Assembly (NCBI GenBank): GCA_003217735.2
Contig: CP031585.1
Span: forward strand, 2,901,501 to 2,965,500
From: Marinibacterium anthonyi
GTDB lineage: Bacteria > Pseudomonadota > Alphaproteobacteria > Rhodobacterales > Rhodobacteraceae
Direction: 5' to 3'
DNA length: 64,000 nucleotides
This document shows positions 31,116 through 40,296 of this stretch, piece by piece. Position 1 is the first letter of the stretch, and the number at the start of each line of letters is the position of its first letter. Under the pieces are notes generated by a model that had not been told where the DNA came from, did no database searches, and saw only the letters and a program-made list of their open reading frames with translations. A program made the position numbers and the translations under genes.

Positions 31116-32783
31116 ATGACCGACACGAACCCGACCGGCACGCCGGTCCACTGGGCTGCAAGGATGCACGCCGAGGAATATCGCGCCGGCAAGATCAGCC
31201 GCCGGGAATTCCTGACGCGCGCCACCATGTACGGCGTCACCGCCACCGCCGCCTACGGCATGATCGGCCTGTCCACGCCGGTGCGCGCGCAGGAAACCCC
31301 GATCGACGGCGGCACCCTGCGCATCGAGATGCTGGTCAAGGCCATGAAGGAACCGCGCACCTTCGACTGGTCGGAAATCGGCAACCTGGCCCGCGGCTTC
31401 ATCGAATACCTGGTGGAATACGAGGCCGACGGCACCTTTCGCGGCATGTTGGTGGAAAGCTGGGACGTCAATGACGACGCCACCGAATACACCCTGCACG
31501 TGCGCCCCGGCGTGACCTGGAACAACGGCGACCCCTTCACCGCCGAGGACGTGGCCCGCAACATCACCGGCTGGTGCGACACCACCGTCACCGACAATTC
31601 CATGGCCTCGCGCATGTCCGGCCTGATCGACAGCGAAACCGGCAAGGCCCGCGACGGTGCGATCGAGATCGTCGATGACCACACCGTCAAGCTGAACCTC
31701 TCGGTCCCCGACATCGCGGTCATCGCCAACATGTCCGACTATCCGGCGGCGATCACCCACGCCAGCTATGACGGCGGCGACCTTTATGAACACGGCATCG
31801 GCACCGGCCCGTTCCGCCCCGTGTCCATGGAAGTGGGCGTGAAGGCCGTGATCGAACGCAACACCGATCACCCCTGGTGGGGCACCGAAGTCTATGGCGG
31901 CCCCTATCTGGACCGCGTCGAATTCATCGACTACGGCGGCGATCCCGCCGCCTGGCTGGCCGCGGCCGAGGCCGGGGAAATCGACCTGACCTATGAAACG
32001 GTCGGCGAATTCATCGACGTCTTCGACGCCATCGGCTGGACCCGGACCGAAGGCCAGACGTCTTCGACCCTGGTCTTCCGCCCCAACCAGGTGGCCGAGG
32101 TGGACGGGTTCGTGCCCTACGCCACCGCGGATGTCCGCAAGGCGCTGGCGCTTGCCGTGGACAATGCCGTGGTGCTGGAAATCGGCTATTCCAACCGCGG
32201 CCGCGTTGCCGAAAACCACCATGTCAGCCCGATTCAGCCCGCCTATGCCGATATCGGTCCGGCGCCGCACGACCCGGCCGCGGCGAAAGAGATGATGGAC
32301 GCCTCGGATGCCGCCGATTTCGAACACGAGCTGATCACCGTGGACGACGATTTCGAACGCAATTCGGGCGATGCGGTGGCGGCGCAGCTGCGCGACGCCG
32401 GCATCAGCGTCAAGCGCACCATCCTGCCCGGCGCCACATTCTGGAACGACTGGACGAAGTACCCGTTCAGCGCCACGACCTGGAACCACCGCCCGCTGGA
32501 AGTCCAGGTGATCGCCCTGGCCTACCGGTCCGGCGAGGCCTGGAACGAAACGGCTTACGCGAATCCCGACTTCGACGCGCTGGTCAACGAGGCCCTGTCG
32601 ATCGCCGATGCCGACGAACGCCGCGAGGTGATGGCCAGGATCGAACAGATGCTGCGCGACGACGGCGTGATCATCCAGCCCTACTGGCGCTCGCTCTACA
32701 ACCACCACAACGGCAACCTGGTGGGCGTCGCGAAACACCCCTCGCACGAATTCCACCTCTACAAGTTCGGCTTCGCCTCCTGA
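31116..32783 (+). CDS. Tat-exported ABC transporter substrate-binding protein (family 5)
   Basis: Periplasmic binding protein of an oligopeptide/nickel-type importer, 555 residues. The N-terminus carries a twin-arginine signal (K-I-S-R-R-E-F-L at 26-33, hydrophobic core to about 57, cleavage near VRAQ). The mature part matches SBP_bac_5: [26 protein letters not shown], the [13 protein letters not shown] segment, and a C-terminal domain ending [10 protein letters not shown]. Cytoplasmic folding before export suggests a bound cofactor or fast folding, but this signal type is common for roseobacter binding proteins. Substrate unknown. AGGGAGA precedes the start. It is followed by a hairpin terminator and then the permease genes. 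Confidence 0.9.
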   Translation: MTDTNPTGTPVHWAARMHAEEYRAGKISRREFLTRATMYGVTATAAYGMIGLSTPVRAQETPIDGGTLRIEMLVKAMKEPRTFDWSEIGNLARGFIEYLVEYEADGTFRGMLVESWDVNDDATEYTLHVRPGVTWNNGDPFTAEDVARNITGWCDTTVTDNSMASRMSGLIDSETGKARDGAIEIVDDHTVKLNLSVPDIAVIANMSDYPAAITHASYDGGDLYEHGIGTGPFRPVSMEVGVKAVIERNTDHPWWGTEVYGGPYLDRVEFIDYGGDPAAWLAAAEAGEIDLTYETVGEFIDVFDAIGWTRTEGQTSSTLVFRPNQVAEVDGFVPYATADVRKALALAVDNAVVLEIGYSNRGRVAENHHVSPIQPAYADIGPAPHDPAAAKEMMDASDAADFEHELITVDDDFERNSGDAVAAQLRDAGISVKRTILPGATFWNDWTKYPFSATTWNHRPLEVQVIALAYRSGEAWNETAYANPDFDALVNEALSIADADERREVMARIEQMLRDDGVIIQPYWRSLYNHHNGNLVGVAKHPSHEFHLYKFGFAS

Positions 32784-32797
32784 GGCGCAACACACCG

Positions 32798-32827
32798 GGG
32801 CCGCGCAGGGATCTGCGCGGCCCTTTT
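32798..32827 (+). terminator. Intra-operon terminator/attenuator after the binding protein gene
   Basis: An 11-bp perfect stem (GGGCCGCGCAG 32798-32808 with CTGCGCGGCCC 32813-32823) and TTTT follow, 15 bp past the stop. It should lower expression of the downstream permease and ATPase genes relative to the binding protein, a common arrangement in importer operons. Confidence 0.85.
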
Positions 32828-32909
32828 CGATGATCAGGCAGGCCGGGTTCTTCGCCCCCCACCGACCGTCCGGCCCCTGATCCGCACCTCCTGCCGGAGA
32901 CGCGCGACC

Positions 32910-33962
32910 ATGGCCCTCTTCATCCTGCGCCGGTTCGGCGTGATGCTTCTGACGACCCTCTGCCTGACGCTGATCGTCTTTGTGCTAACCAACCTTTACC
33001 CCAACCTGGAAAAGGTCGCGAAGACGCAGGGAAACATGCGCATGACCGACGAACAGGTGGAAACCTGGCTGTCGCAGCGCGGCTATACCCAACCCATGCT
33101 TGAGAAATACGGCCAGTGGCTGGGCGTTCTGCCCGGCTGGACCTTTGAGACCGAAGCCGGTGTGACCGGCCGTTGCATTGCCGGCGCTGTCCCACCCGAC
33201 GAAGCCGCCGCCGCCCCCGAACGCTGTGGCATCCTGCAGGGGGTCTGGGGCTATTCGACGGTCTTCCGCGACGATGTCGGTTCCATCGTCGTCAAGCGGC
33301 TGGGGCTGACCGGCAAGCTGATGTTCTGGGTGCTGGTGCTGATGGTGCCATCGGCGCTGCTGATCGGGGTGCTGGCGGGGATGCGCGAGGGATCGGTGCT
33401 GGACCGGTCGCTGTCCACCTTCTCGATCATCACCACGGCGACGCCGGAATATGTCTCGGGCGTGATCTTCATCGCGGTCTTCACGTCATCGGCAGTGGGG
33501 CTGAAATGGTTCAAGGGCACCGCCACCACGGCGATGGACGACGCCACCTTCAGCAACTTCTTCCTGCCGGTGCTGACGATATCCCTGTACGGCATGGGCT
33601 ACATTGCCCGGATGACCCGCGCCTCCATGGCCGAGGTCATGACGGCGCAATACATCCGCACCGCCCGCCTGAAGGGCGTATCGTTCCCCAACATCGTGAT
33701 GAAACACGCCCTTCGCAACGCGCTGATCGCGCCGTTCACGGTGATCATGCTGCAGGTGCCATGGCTGCTGAACGGGGTGGTCATCGTCGAGACACTCTTC
33801 AATTACAAGGGCTTCGGCTGGACGCTGGTGCAGGCCGCCGGCAACAACGACATCGAGCTGCTTCTGGGCGTCTCGGTCGTCTCGGTCTTCGTGGTGCTTC
33901 TGACACAGCTGATATCGGACATCGGTTATGTCTACCTGAACCCGCGCATCCGGATCTCATGA
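32910..33962 (+). CDS. ABC transporter permease (DppB type)
   Basis: Inner-membrane subunit of the importer, 350 residues with about six transmembrane helices. The first helix (residues 5-28) is followed by a long periplasmic stretch (about 30-130) with two cysteines (CIAGAV, ERCGIL) not typical of shorter DppB proteins. The EAA loop contacting the ATPase is recognisable: RTARLKGVSFPNIVMKHALRNALIAP. Its stop is 10 bp from the next permease start, so the two permeases are translated together. Confidence 0.9.
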   Translation: MALFILRRFGVMLLTTLCLTLIVFVLTNLYPNLEKVAKTQGNMRMTDEQVETWLSQRGYTQPMLEKYGQWLGVLPGWTFETEAGVTGRCIAGAVPPDEAAAAPERCGILQGVWGYSTVFRDDVGSIVVKRLGLTGKLMFWVLVLMVPSALLIGVLAGMREGSVLDRSLSTFSIITTATPEYVSGVIFIAVFTSSAVGLKWFKGTATTAMDDATFSNFFLPVLTISLYGMGYIARMTRASMAEVMTAQYIRTARLKGVSFPNIVMKHALRNALIAPFTVIMLQVPWLLNGVVIVETLFNYKGFGWTLVQAAGNNDIELLLGVSVVSVFVVLLTQLISDIGYVYLNPRIRIS

Positions 33963-33972
33963 GGAGGCGCAG

Positions 33973-35160
33973 ATGGAACCCCTAGGCACGGCCCAGATCA
34001 TCCTTCGCATCCTCGGCCAGTTGATTCCGGTGTGGATCGCGCTGGTCATCCTGTTTGCCGCCTCGCTCCGGTACCGGCGCAAGCTGGGGCTTTACGGCAA
34101 GCTGTTCGACAGCCCGATCGGCATGATCGGCTTTGCGCTGGTGATGTTCTGGGTCTTCACCGGGGTCTTCAGCGCCTTCGACATGCTGATCACCCACGAC
34201 CCGCTGTCGCAGCTGTCGGGCATGAAGAACAAGCCGCCCGGAACGCCGCTGGGCAGCCCCGACGACGGTCAGTATCCGTGGTACCTGCTGGGCGGCGACA
34301 ACCTGGCGCGCGATGTCTTTTCGCGCATGGTCAAGGGATCCTGGATCGTGGTTCAGATCGCACCGCTGGCGACGCTGTTCGCCTTCATGGTGGGCATCAC
34401 CCTGGGGCTTCCGGCAGGCTATTACGGCGGGCGGCTGGACACGTTCCTGTCCTTCCTCGCCAACCTGATCCTGGCCTTTCCGGTGATCCTGCTGTTCTAC
34501 CTGCTGGTCACGCCCGAGATCGTGGCGACCGGTGTGCCGCAATACATGGCCGTGGTGCTGTTCCTGTTTCCTCTGGTGTTCTTCGGCGTGCTGATCCATT
34601 CGCGCTACCGGTCCCAGAAGAAGCGGAACGTGACCTTGCTGGCCATCGTGCTGATCCCGCTTTTCCTGTGCTACATGTCCCTGATCAACGCATCGGGGAC
34701 CAGGATCGCCTTCTGGCCGCTGGACCTGTTCGACGTGCCGGGCGGCATCCTGGTGGTCTTTGTCTCGGTCGTGTTCGTCAACGCGCCCACGGTCTTTCGG
34801 ATCGTGCGCGGCCTGACCATGGACATCAAGACCCGCGACTACGTGGCCGCCGCCCAGACCCGCGGCGAAGGCCCCTGGTACATCATGCTGTGGGAGATCC
34901 TGCCGAATGCCCGCGGGCCGCTGATCGTCGATTTCTGCCTGCGCATCGGGTACACGACGATCCTTCTGGGGACGCTGGGCTTCTTCGGGCTGGGGTTGCC
35001 CCCCGAAAGCCCGGACTGGGGATCCACGATCAACGAGGGGCGCAAGTTGTTGTCGATCTACCTGCATCCGGCCCTGCCGCCCGCGCTGGCGCTGTTGTCG
35101 CTGGTGCTGGGGCTGAACCTTCTGGCGGATGGATTGCGCGAAGAGAGCCTTCGGGATTGA
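33973..35160 (+). CDS. ABC transporter permease (DppC type)
   Basis: Second membrane subunit, 395 residues. It has an N-terminal helix (about 12-30) and another near 50-75, a linker containing LGGDNLARDVFSRMVKGSWI (typical of DppC), then the permease core with the EAA loop RDYVAAAQTRGEGPWYIMLWEILPNARGP. It is about 100 residues longer than E. coli DppC because of an insertion between core helices (about 170-245, with a RYRSQKKRN cytoplasmic stretch). It is followed by the repeated hairpin/GGTATTT element and then the ATPase gene. Confidence 0.9.
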   Translation: MEPLGTAQIILRILGQLIPVWIALVILFAASLRYRRKLGLYGKLFDSPIGMIGFALVMFWVFTGVFSAFDMLITHDPLSQLSGMKNKPPGTPLGSPDDGQYPWYLLGGDNLARDVFSRMVKGSWIVVQIAPLATLFAFMVGITLGLPAGYYGGRLDTFLSFLANLILAFPVILLFYLLVTPEIVATGVPQYMAVVLFLFPLVFFGVLIHSRYRSQKKRNVTLLAIVLIPLFLCYMSLINASGTRIAFWPLDLFDVPGGILVVFVSVVFVNAPTVFRIVRGLTMDIKTRDYVAAAQTRGEGPWYIMLWEILPNARGPLIVDFCLRIGYTTILLGTLGFFGLGLPPESPDWGSTINEGRKLLSIYLHPALPPALALLSLVLGLNLLADGLREESLRD

Positions 35161-35169
35161 TGGAGAGCG

Positions 35170-35218
35170 CCGGGGGCGCTGCCCCCGGACCCCCGAGGTA
35201 TTTGGACCAAGAAGAAGG
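35170..35218 (+). repeat. Hairpin plus GGTATTT/AAGAAG element
   Basis: CCGGGGGC (35170-35177) and GCCCCCGG (35181-35188) form a perfect hairpin with a GCT loop, followed by GAGGTATTTGGACC and AAGAAGAAGG (to 35218). The last part also supplies the ribosome site (AAGAAGGAG) of the ATPase gene that starts at 35227. The same hairpin-plus-motif arrangement recurs at three other intergenic places in the window. Confidence 0.7.
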
Positions 35219-35226
35219 AGATCAGG

Positions 35227-37314
35227 ATGGTGAAGGAACCCTACGACGGCCCGATCCTGGAGATCGACACTCTTTCGATTTCCTTCTTCACACGTCTGCG
35301 CGAGATCCCGGCGGTGATGGATTTCTCTGTTTCCGTGATGCCGGGCGAGGCCGTGGGCCTGGTGGGCGAATCCGGGTGCGGGAAATCCACCGTGGCGCTG
35401 GGGGTGATGCAGGATCTGGGCACGAACGGGCGCATTGTCGGCGGCGCGATCCGCTACAAGGGGCGCGACCTGTCGCAGATGAGCCAGGCCGAGCTGCGCC
35501 ATATCCGTGGATCCGAGATCGCGATGATCTACCAGGAACCGATGGCGTCGCTGAACCCGGCGATGAAGATCGGCAGACAGCTGATGGAAGTGCCGATGAT
35601 CCACCAGGGGATGAGCGCGGCGGATGCCCATGCGCGCGCGCTTCAGGTGGTCGGGGACGTGAAATTGCCCGATCCGGCGCGGATCCTGGACAGCTTTCCG
35701 CACCAGCTGTCGGGCGGACAGCAGCAGCGGATCGTGATCGCCATGGCGCTGATGTCGGAACCTTCGCTGCTGATCCTGGACGAGCCGACGACGGCACTGG
35801 ACGTGACGGTGGAGGCTGCCGTCGTCGACCTGGTGAAGGAGCTGGGGCGGAAATACGGCACCTCGATGCTGTTCATCAGCCACAATCTTGGGCTGGTGCT
35901 GGAAACCTGTGACCGGCTGTGCGTGATGTATTCGGGCGAGGCCGTGGAAACCGGGTCGATCGCGGACGTCTTCGACCGGATGAGGCATCCCTATACGCAG
36001 GCGCTGTTCCGGTCGATCCCGCTGCCCGGGGCGGACAAGAATGCGCGCCCGCTGAAGGCCATTCCGGGCAACTTTCCCCTGCCCCATGAACGTCCGCGGG
36101 GCTGCAATTTCGGGCCGCGATGCGATTATTTCGACGCCGGGCGCTGTGACGGCGCCGATATCGCGATGGAAGGGATCGAAGGCGACGACCGGCATCTGAC
36201 CCGCTGCCTGCGGTTTTCCGAGATCGACTGGACCGCGCCCATCGTGGCCGAGAGTGCCAAGGCCGGGGCCGAACCGGGGCGCGTCGTGCTGAAGGTGGAC
36301 GCGCTGAAGAAATACTACGAGGTCGCGGCGAATGCGCTGTTCGGAGCCTCCGGGACCACCCGGGTGGTCAAGGCGAACGAGACCATCAGCTTCGAGGCGC
36401 GCGAGGCCGAGACGCTGGCCATCGTGGGGGAATCCGGCTGCGGCAAGTCGACATTCGCCAAGGTGCTCATGGGGCTGGAAACCGCGACGGACGGGCGGAT
36501 TGCGCTGTTTGACCAGGACATTCACGACATTCCCATCGAGCGGCGCAAGACCGACATGGTCCGGTCCGTCCAGATGGTCTTTCAGAACCCGTTCGACACG
36601 CTGAACCCGTCGATGACCGTGGGCCGGCAGATCATCCGCGCGCTCGAGGTCTTCGGGATCGGCGACACGGACGGCGAGCGGCGACAGAGGATGCTGCGGC
36701 TGCTGGACCTGGTGAAACTGCCCCGCGAATTCGCCGACAGGATGCCGCGCCAGCTGTCGGGCGGGCAGAAGCAGCGGGTGGGGATCGCGCGGGCCTTTGC
36801 CGGCGGGGCGAAGATTGTCGTGGCGGATGAACCGGTTTCGGCGCTGGACGTGTCGGTGCAGGCGGCGGTGACGGACCTGCTGATGGAAATCCAGCGGGAG
36901 GAAAAGACCACGCTGCTGTTCATCAGCCACGACCTGTCCATCGTGCGCTACCTGTCGGACCGGGTCATGGTGATGTACCTGGGCCACGTGGTCGAGATGG
37001 GAACGACCGACCAGGTCTTCGCGCCGCCCTACCATCCCTATACCGAGGCGTTGCTGTCGGCCGTGCCCGTCGCGGACACGTCGGTCACGAAGGAACGGAT
37101 CGTGCTGGAGGGGGACATTCCTTCGGCGATGAACCCGCCGTCGGGCTGTCCGTTCCAGACCCGCTGCCGGTGGAAGGCGCAGGTGCCCGGCGGGCTGTGC
37201 GAGAGCGAGGTGCCGCCGCAGAGGGAGATGGGGACGGGCCATCAGATCAAATGCCACCTGGATGCCGAAAATTTCGCCACCATGGGCGCCGTCATCAAGA
37301 TTGCCGCCGAATGA
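35227..37314 (+). CDS. Duplicated ABC transporter ATP-binding protein (DppD-DppF fusion)
   Basis: A 695-residue protein with two complete ATPase domains. First domain: Walker A GESGCGKST (residues 47-55), signature LSGGQQQR, Walker B LLILDEPT. Second: Walker A near residue 400 (GESGCGKST again), signature LSGGQKQR, Walker B IVVADEPVSALD. Each domain ends in the cysteine-bearing oligopeptide-transport extension (RGCNFGPRCDYFDAGRC and SGCPFQTRCRWK). It supplies both motor subunits of the importer in one chain. It is in an operon with the two permeases. Confidence 0.93.
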   Translation: MVKEPYDGPILEIDTLSISFFTRLREIPAVMDFSVSVMPGEAVGLVGESGCGKSTVALGVMQDLGTNGRIVGGAIRYKGRDLSQMSQAELRHIRGSEIAMIYQEPMASLNPAMKIGRQLMEVPMIHQGMSAADAHARALQVVGDVKLPDPARILDSFPHQLSGGQQQRIVIAMALMSEPSLLILDEPTTALDVTVEAAVVDLVKELGRKYGTSMLFISHNLGLVLETCDRLCVMYSGEAVETGSIADVFDRMRHPYTQALFRSIPLPGADKNARPLKAIPGNFPLPHERPRGCNFGPRCDYFDAGRCDGADIAMEGIEGDDRHLTRCLRFSEIDWTAPIVAESAKAGAEPGRVVLKVDALKKYYEVAANALFGASGTTRVVKANETISFEAREAETLAIVGESGCGKSTFAKVLMGLETATDGRIALFDQDIHDIPIERRKTDMVRSVQMVFQNPFDTLNPSMTVGRQIIRALEVFGIGDTDGERRQRMLRLLDLVKLPREFADRMPRQLSGGQKQRVGIARAFAGGAKIVVADEPVSALDVSVQAAVTDLLMEIQREEKTTLLFISHDLSIVRYLSDRVMVMYLGHVVEMGTTDQVFAPPYHPYTEALLSAVPVADTSVTKERIVLEGDIPSAMNPPSGCPFQTRCRWKAQVPGGLCESEVPPQREMGTGHQIKCHLDAENFATMGAVIKIAAE

Positions 37315-37321
37315 CGATCCG

Positions 37322-37339
37322 TGTCCCACGCGTGGGACA
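37322..37339. promoter_or_regulatory. 18-bp perfect palindrome after the ATPase gene
   Basis: TGTCCCACG-CGTGGGACA is a perfect 18-bp palindrome beginning 7 bp after the ATPase stop, followed by GTCTTTGC. It could be a short-loop terminator or an operator for the downstream peptidase gene. The remaining gap to 37546 has an AT-richer part (37350-37400) suitable for a promoter; I see nothing else in it. Confidence 0.5.
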
Positions 37340-37546
37340 GTCTTTGCATGAAATAAAATCAATACGTTACAGAGACGAATTAACCTTTTGTAAAGACTTT
37401 GGGCGAACAGTTTCGCCGCGCCGGGCGCGCGTCGGGCGCCGGGCCGTCACCGGGCCAGGCGCATGGGGCTGCGGCCCACGGGAAGACAAGTGCGGCCGGA
37501 CGCACTACATGTGCGGCACCGACCCAAGCCAGGAGACCGCAGGCCC

Positions 37547-38296
37547 ATGACCATCACCCAGGAAGACGAGCTGGAAGGGATGACGGCGATCGGCCGGATC
37601 GTCGCCAACACGCTTCAGGCCATGGCCCGGGCACTGGATCCGGGCATGACCACGCGCGAGCTGGACGCGATCGGCCAGGCCTGGATGGACCGCGAAGGCG
37701 CGATATCGGCGCCCCAGTCGACCTATGATTTCCCCGGCGCCACCTGCATCAGCGTGAACGAGGAAGTCGCCCACGGCATCCCCGGCGACCGGGTCATCCG
37801 GGATGGGGACCTGGTGAACATCGATGTCTCGGCCTCGAAGAACGGGTATTTCGCCGATACCGGCGCCAGCTTTCTGGTCGGCCGGGCGAACCCGGCGGTG
37901 GATCGGCTGTGCCGGGACGGCAAGCAGGCCATGCAGATCGGCATCGCCCAGGTCGGCGCGGGCAAGCCGCTGGCGGGCATCGGGCAGGCCATCGGGCGCT
38001 TTGCCTCGGACCGGGGCTATACGCTGATCCGCAACCTGGCCAGCCATGGCGTCGGCCGGTCGCTGCACGAATATCCCGGAGAAATCCCGACCTGGCCCGT
38101 GCGCAACGAAAGACGCCGCATCAACAAGGGCCTGGTGCTGACCGTCGAACCCTTTCTGTCGACCGGCGGGTTGTGGGCGAACCAGGGCGACGATGGCTGG
38201 ACGTTGTACAGCGAACCCGCCGCACGGGCGGTGCAATACGAACACACCGTCATCGCCACCGACCGCAAGCCGATCATCGTCACCCTGCCCGGCTAA
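37547..38296 (+). CDS. map: Methionine aminopeptidase, type I (M24 family)
   Basis: Removes N-terminal methionine from new proteins. The 249-residue protein has the pita-bread fold motifs: TCISVNEEVAHGIPGDRVIRDGD, metal ligands D93 and D104 (NIDVSASKNGYFADTGAS), SHGVGRSLHEYP and LTVEPFLSTGG, with the last glutamate in QYEHTVIAT. The sequence lacks the usual LVAHG-type substrate segment, so it may be a secondary paralogue rather than the essential enzyme. AGGAGA lies 10 bp before the ATG at 37547. It follows the importer operon after a 232-bp gap. Confidence 0.87.
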   Translation: MTITQEDELEGMTAIGRIVANTLQAMARALDPGMTTRELDAIGQAWMDREGAISAPQSTYDFPGATCISVNEEVAHGIPGDRVIRDGDLVNIDVSASKNGYFADTGASFLVGRANPAVDRLCRDGKQAMQIGIAQVGAGKPLAGIGQAIGRFASDRGYTLIRNLASHGVGRSLHEYPGEIPTWPVRNERRRINKGLVLTVEPFLSTGGLWANQGDDGWTLYSEPAARAVQYEHTVIATDRKPIIVTLPG

Positions 38297-38359
38297 GCCG
38301 GTCGCGGCGGGACCTGATGCCGCGCACCGAGGACGCAGGCCACAGCCCGCGCGCCCGGT

Positions 38360-39229
38360 TCAGAAGTTTTCGTAAAGCCAGACAGCCTCGTCCGCGGCCT
38401 TGAGCACGGTGTCGATATTGGCCGACACGGTGAACAAGGCCGTCGGCCCCGGGTTGGCGCCATCGACGACGCGCATGAACTGGGACCGTAGCGGCCCCCA
38501 CAGGTCGCCGACATGTTCCAGCTGCAGGAAGATGAGGTCGTCGGGCGCGCCGATCAGCCCCATGTCGTCATCGCCCGCCAGCAGTCCGGCGAGCGAACGG
38601 TCGAAAAGCGCGACGGTCTGGGCCAGCGACATCCGCTGCGCTTCGGCGTCGATACCGGCCGCGATCAGGCAGAATTCCTTGGCGGCCTTCTGGGTCAGCA
38701 TCCGCTGGCGCCCCGACACGTTGATCAGGCGCGCCAGTTCCTGGCTGACACCGTCCTGCACGTTCGATGCCTCGAGCGCGAGGACCACGTCGTTGGACGC
38801 TTTCAGGACCGGCAGGGAATCGGCGGCGACGAGAACCAGCGCATCGCGGTCTTCATGGGCGTGGTCCAGCGCGGCCTCGTAGGTCTGCCACCGCGCTGTC
38901 ACGTCGTCGAGCGCGGCCAGGACCGCCGGATTGTCCTCGGGCTGCGTGCCAAGGGAGGTATCGCCGTCCCGCAGGCCGGCAAGCGCCCTAGCAAAGCGCG
39001 TGCGCGCGTTTGCCAACACCTCGACGTGATCCGCGCCACCGACGCCCAGCGACCGAAAGCACGCCGCCTTCGCCATGCGCTGCGACAGCATGCGCTGCGT
39101 CCCGGCGACGTTGATCTTTCGCTTCAGATCCGGCGCAACCTCGACCGCCCCAAGCGGCCCGCCGAAGCTTGTCGCCACAATTGCGGCGATGACCGCCGTA
39201 CCCCAAAAATTCCCGAAAACGCGCATCAT
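38360..39229 (-). CDS. Exported protein with two PilJ-N (type IV pili MCP N-terminal) domains
   Basis: A 289-residue protein with a signal peptide (about 1-27) and two copies of the PilJ-N/NarX-like sensory helix motif: INVAGTQRMLSQRMAKAACF (about residues 40-59) and INVSGRQRMLTQKAAKEFC (about 170-188). In known proteins such domains form the periplasmic sensor of chemoreceptors or histidine kinases; here no transmembrane anchor or signalling domain follows, so it would act as a free periplasmic binding module. The start at 39229 has GGGGGG upstream. It is convergent with map. Ligand and partner are unknown. Confidence 0.8.
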   Translation of the reverse strand: MMRVFGNFWGTAVIAAIVATSFGGPLGAVEVAPDLKRKINVAGTQRMLSQRMAKAACFRSLGVGGADHVEVLANARTRFARALAGLRDGDTSLGTQPEDNPAVLAALDDVTARWQTYEAALDHAHEDRDALVLVAADSLPVLKASNDVVLALEASNVQDGVSQELARLINVSGRQRMLTQKAAKEFCLIAAGIDAEAQRMSLAQTVALFDRSLAGLLAGDDDMGLIGAPDDLIFLQLEHVGDLWGPLRSQFMRVVDGANPGPTALFTVSANIDTVLKAADEAVWLYENF

Positions 39230-39393
39230 TCGCCCCCCGAAAGCTGCCAACATTCCGGCATGTCTTAGGGGCCCAGCCGTATCCAAGAGGTTAATCCCCG
39301 GCCAGATCAGGCGCCGTTCCCGCGCGCCGCGCGCCGGTCTTCACATGAAGATCGCGCCACAAGCCATTGGGATAAATCGGATTTGATGCAGCC

Positions 39394-40023
39394 TTAGCTG
39401 CCCCAGATCGTTTGCACGTAATTTTCGGTTTCCTGGTACGGCGGGATGCCCTTGTGCTTTTGCACCGCCTTGGGGCCGGCATTATAGGCGGCCAGGGCCA
39501 GCCGCCAGTTGCCGAACTTGCGATACTGGCGCGCCAGGTAGCGCGCGCCGCCTTCCAGGTTTTCGCCCGGATCGGCCGGGTCGACGCGCAGGATCCGCGC
39601 GGTCTGGGGCATAAGCTGTGCCAGCCCGATCGCGCCCTTGGGCGATATCGCGTTGGGATTCCAGCCGGATTCCTGCTGGACCAGGTTCAGGAAGATCGCT
39701 TCGGGAATGCCATGTTTCTGCGCGGCGGCGATGGCCAGGTTGTAATATTCGCCCCGGTAGGACCCGGTGTAGGGCCGCGGCCCGCCATTGCCGTTGACGA
39801 TGGAATCAGGCTGCAGGCGCACCGAATAGGCATATTGCGACGCCGCCCTGTCATCGAGCACGCGGGACTGGTTTTCGAAGATGGCAACGCGGTTCTTGGT
39901 GGAGAAAATCGCATCGCCGGCCTGGGCCATCCGGGCCCCGCCCGCCACACCGATCACCACACCGATCACCGCAACCGTCACCGCGCCTGCCTGAGCGGCG
40001 ACAAACAATATCCATCGTGCCAT
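39394..40023 (-). CDS. Lytic transglycosylase (SLT family)
   Basis: A 209-residue peptidoglycan lytic transglycosylase. An N-terminal signal or anchor segment (about 3-28) is followed by a short linker and the SLT domain (about 88-205) with the catalytic glutamate in [31 protein letters not shown], and the C-terminal [24 protein letters not shown]. It cleaves the MurNAc-GlcNAc bond forming 1,6-anhydro ends. It is divergent from ssb with a 273-bp gap. Confidence 0.93.
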   Translation of the reverse strand: MARWILFVAAQAGAVTVAVIGVVIGVAGGARMAQAGDAIFSTKNRVAIFENQSRVLDDRAASQYAYSVRLQPDSIVNGNGGPRPYTGSYRGEYYNLAIAAAQKHGIPEAIFLNLVQQESGWNPNAISPKGAIGLAQLMPQTARILRVDPADPGENLEGGARYLARQYRKFGNWRLALAAYNAGPKAVQKHKGIPPYQETENYVQTIWGS

Positions 40024-40236
40024 AGATCAACCTTGCCCGTTTTGACGGGAACTATACCCATTTTCGGGCGTTGTTCCAGATGCCGCGGCCTGTCGCATGG
40101 CATGCTGTCGCCAATGCCCCGCGTTCATTCGATCTTAATCGGTGCAGCCGTACAGCTGACCCGACGACGAAGGCATCCGGCCCCCGTTATCCGTTTTCAT
40201 GTGGCGAGCGGCGCGTGTAGTCTGCCCCGAAATTCC

Positions 40237-40271
40237 GCGCGCCCCGGATTCGCATTGGATTCGCGGCGCGC
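40237..40271 (+). other. Hairpin and direct repeat in the ssb leader
   Basis: GCGCGCC (40237-40243) and GGCGCGC (40265-40271) form a perfect stem ending about 10 bp before the ssb Shine-Dalgarno; the loop holds a direct repeat GGATTCGC (40246-40253 and 40257-40264). It might affect ssb translation. The rest of the divergent gap (40024-40236) shows no convincing LexA box, unlike many ssb promoters. Confidence 0.35.
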
Positions 40272-40296
40272 CCGAGGCTTGAAAGGACGACATGCC

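Noticed and set aside
33982-37362. An 1126-residue open frame antisense to the ABC permease and ATPase genes
   Set aside because: It is a GC-rich shadow frame: histidine/arginine/glutamine-rich, without recognisable domains, opposite genes that all have clear family motifs.
37378-37398. TTAA-CCTTTTG-TAAA as a CtrA box before map
   Set aside because: Only six of eight consensus bases match and it lies in an AT-rich patch where such matches are frequent.
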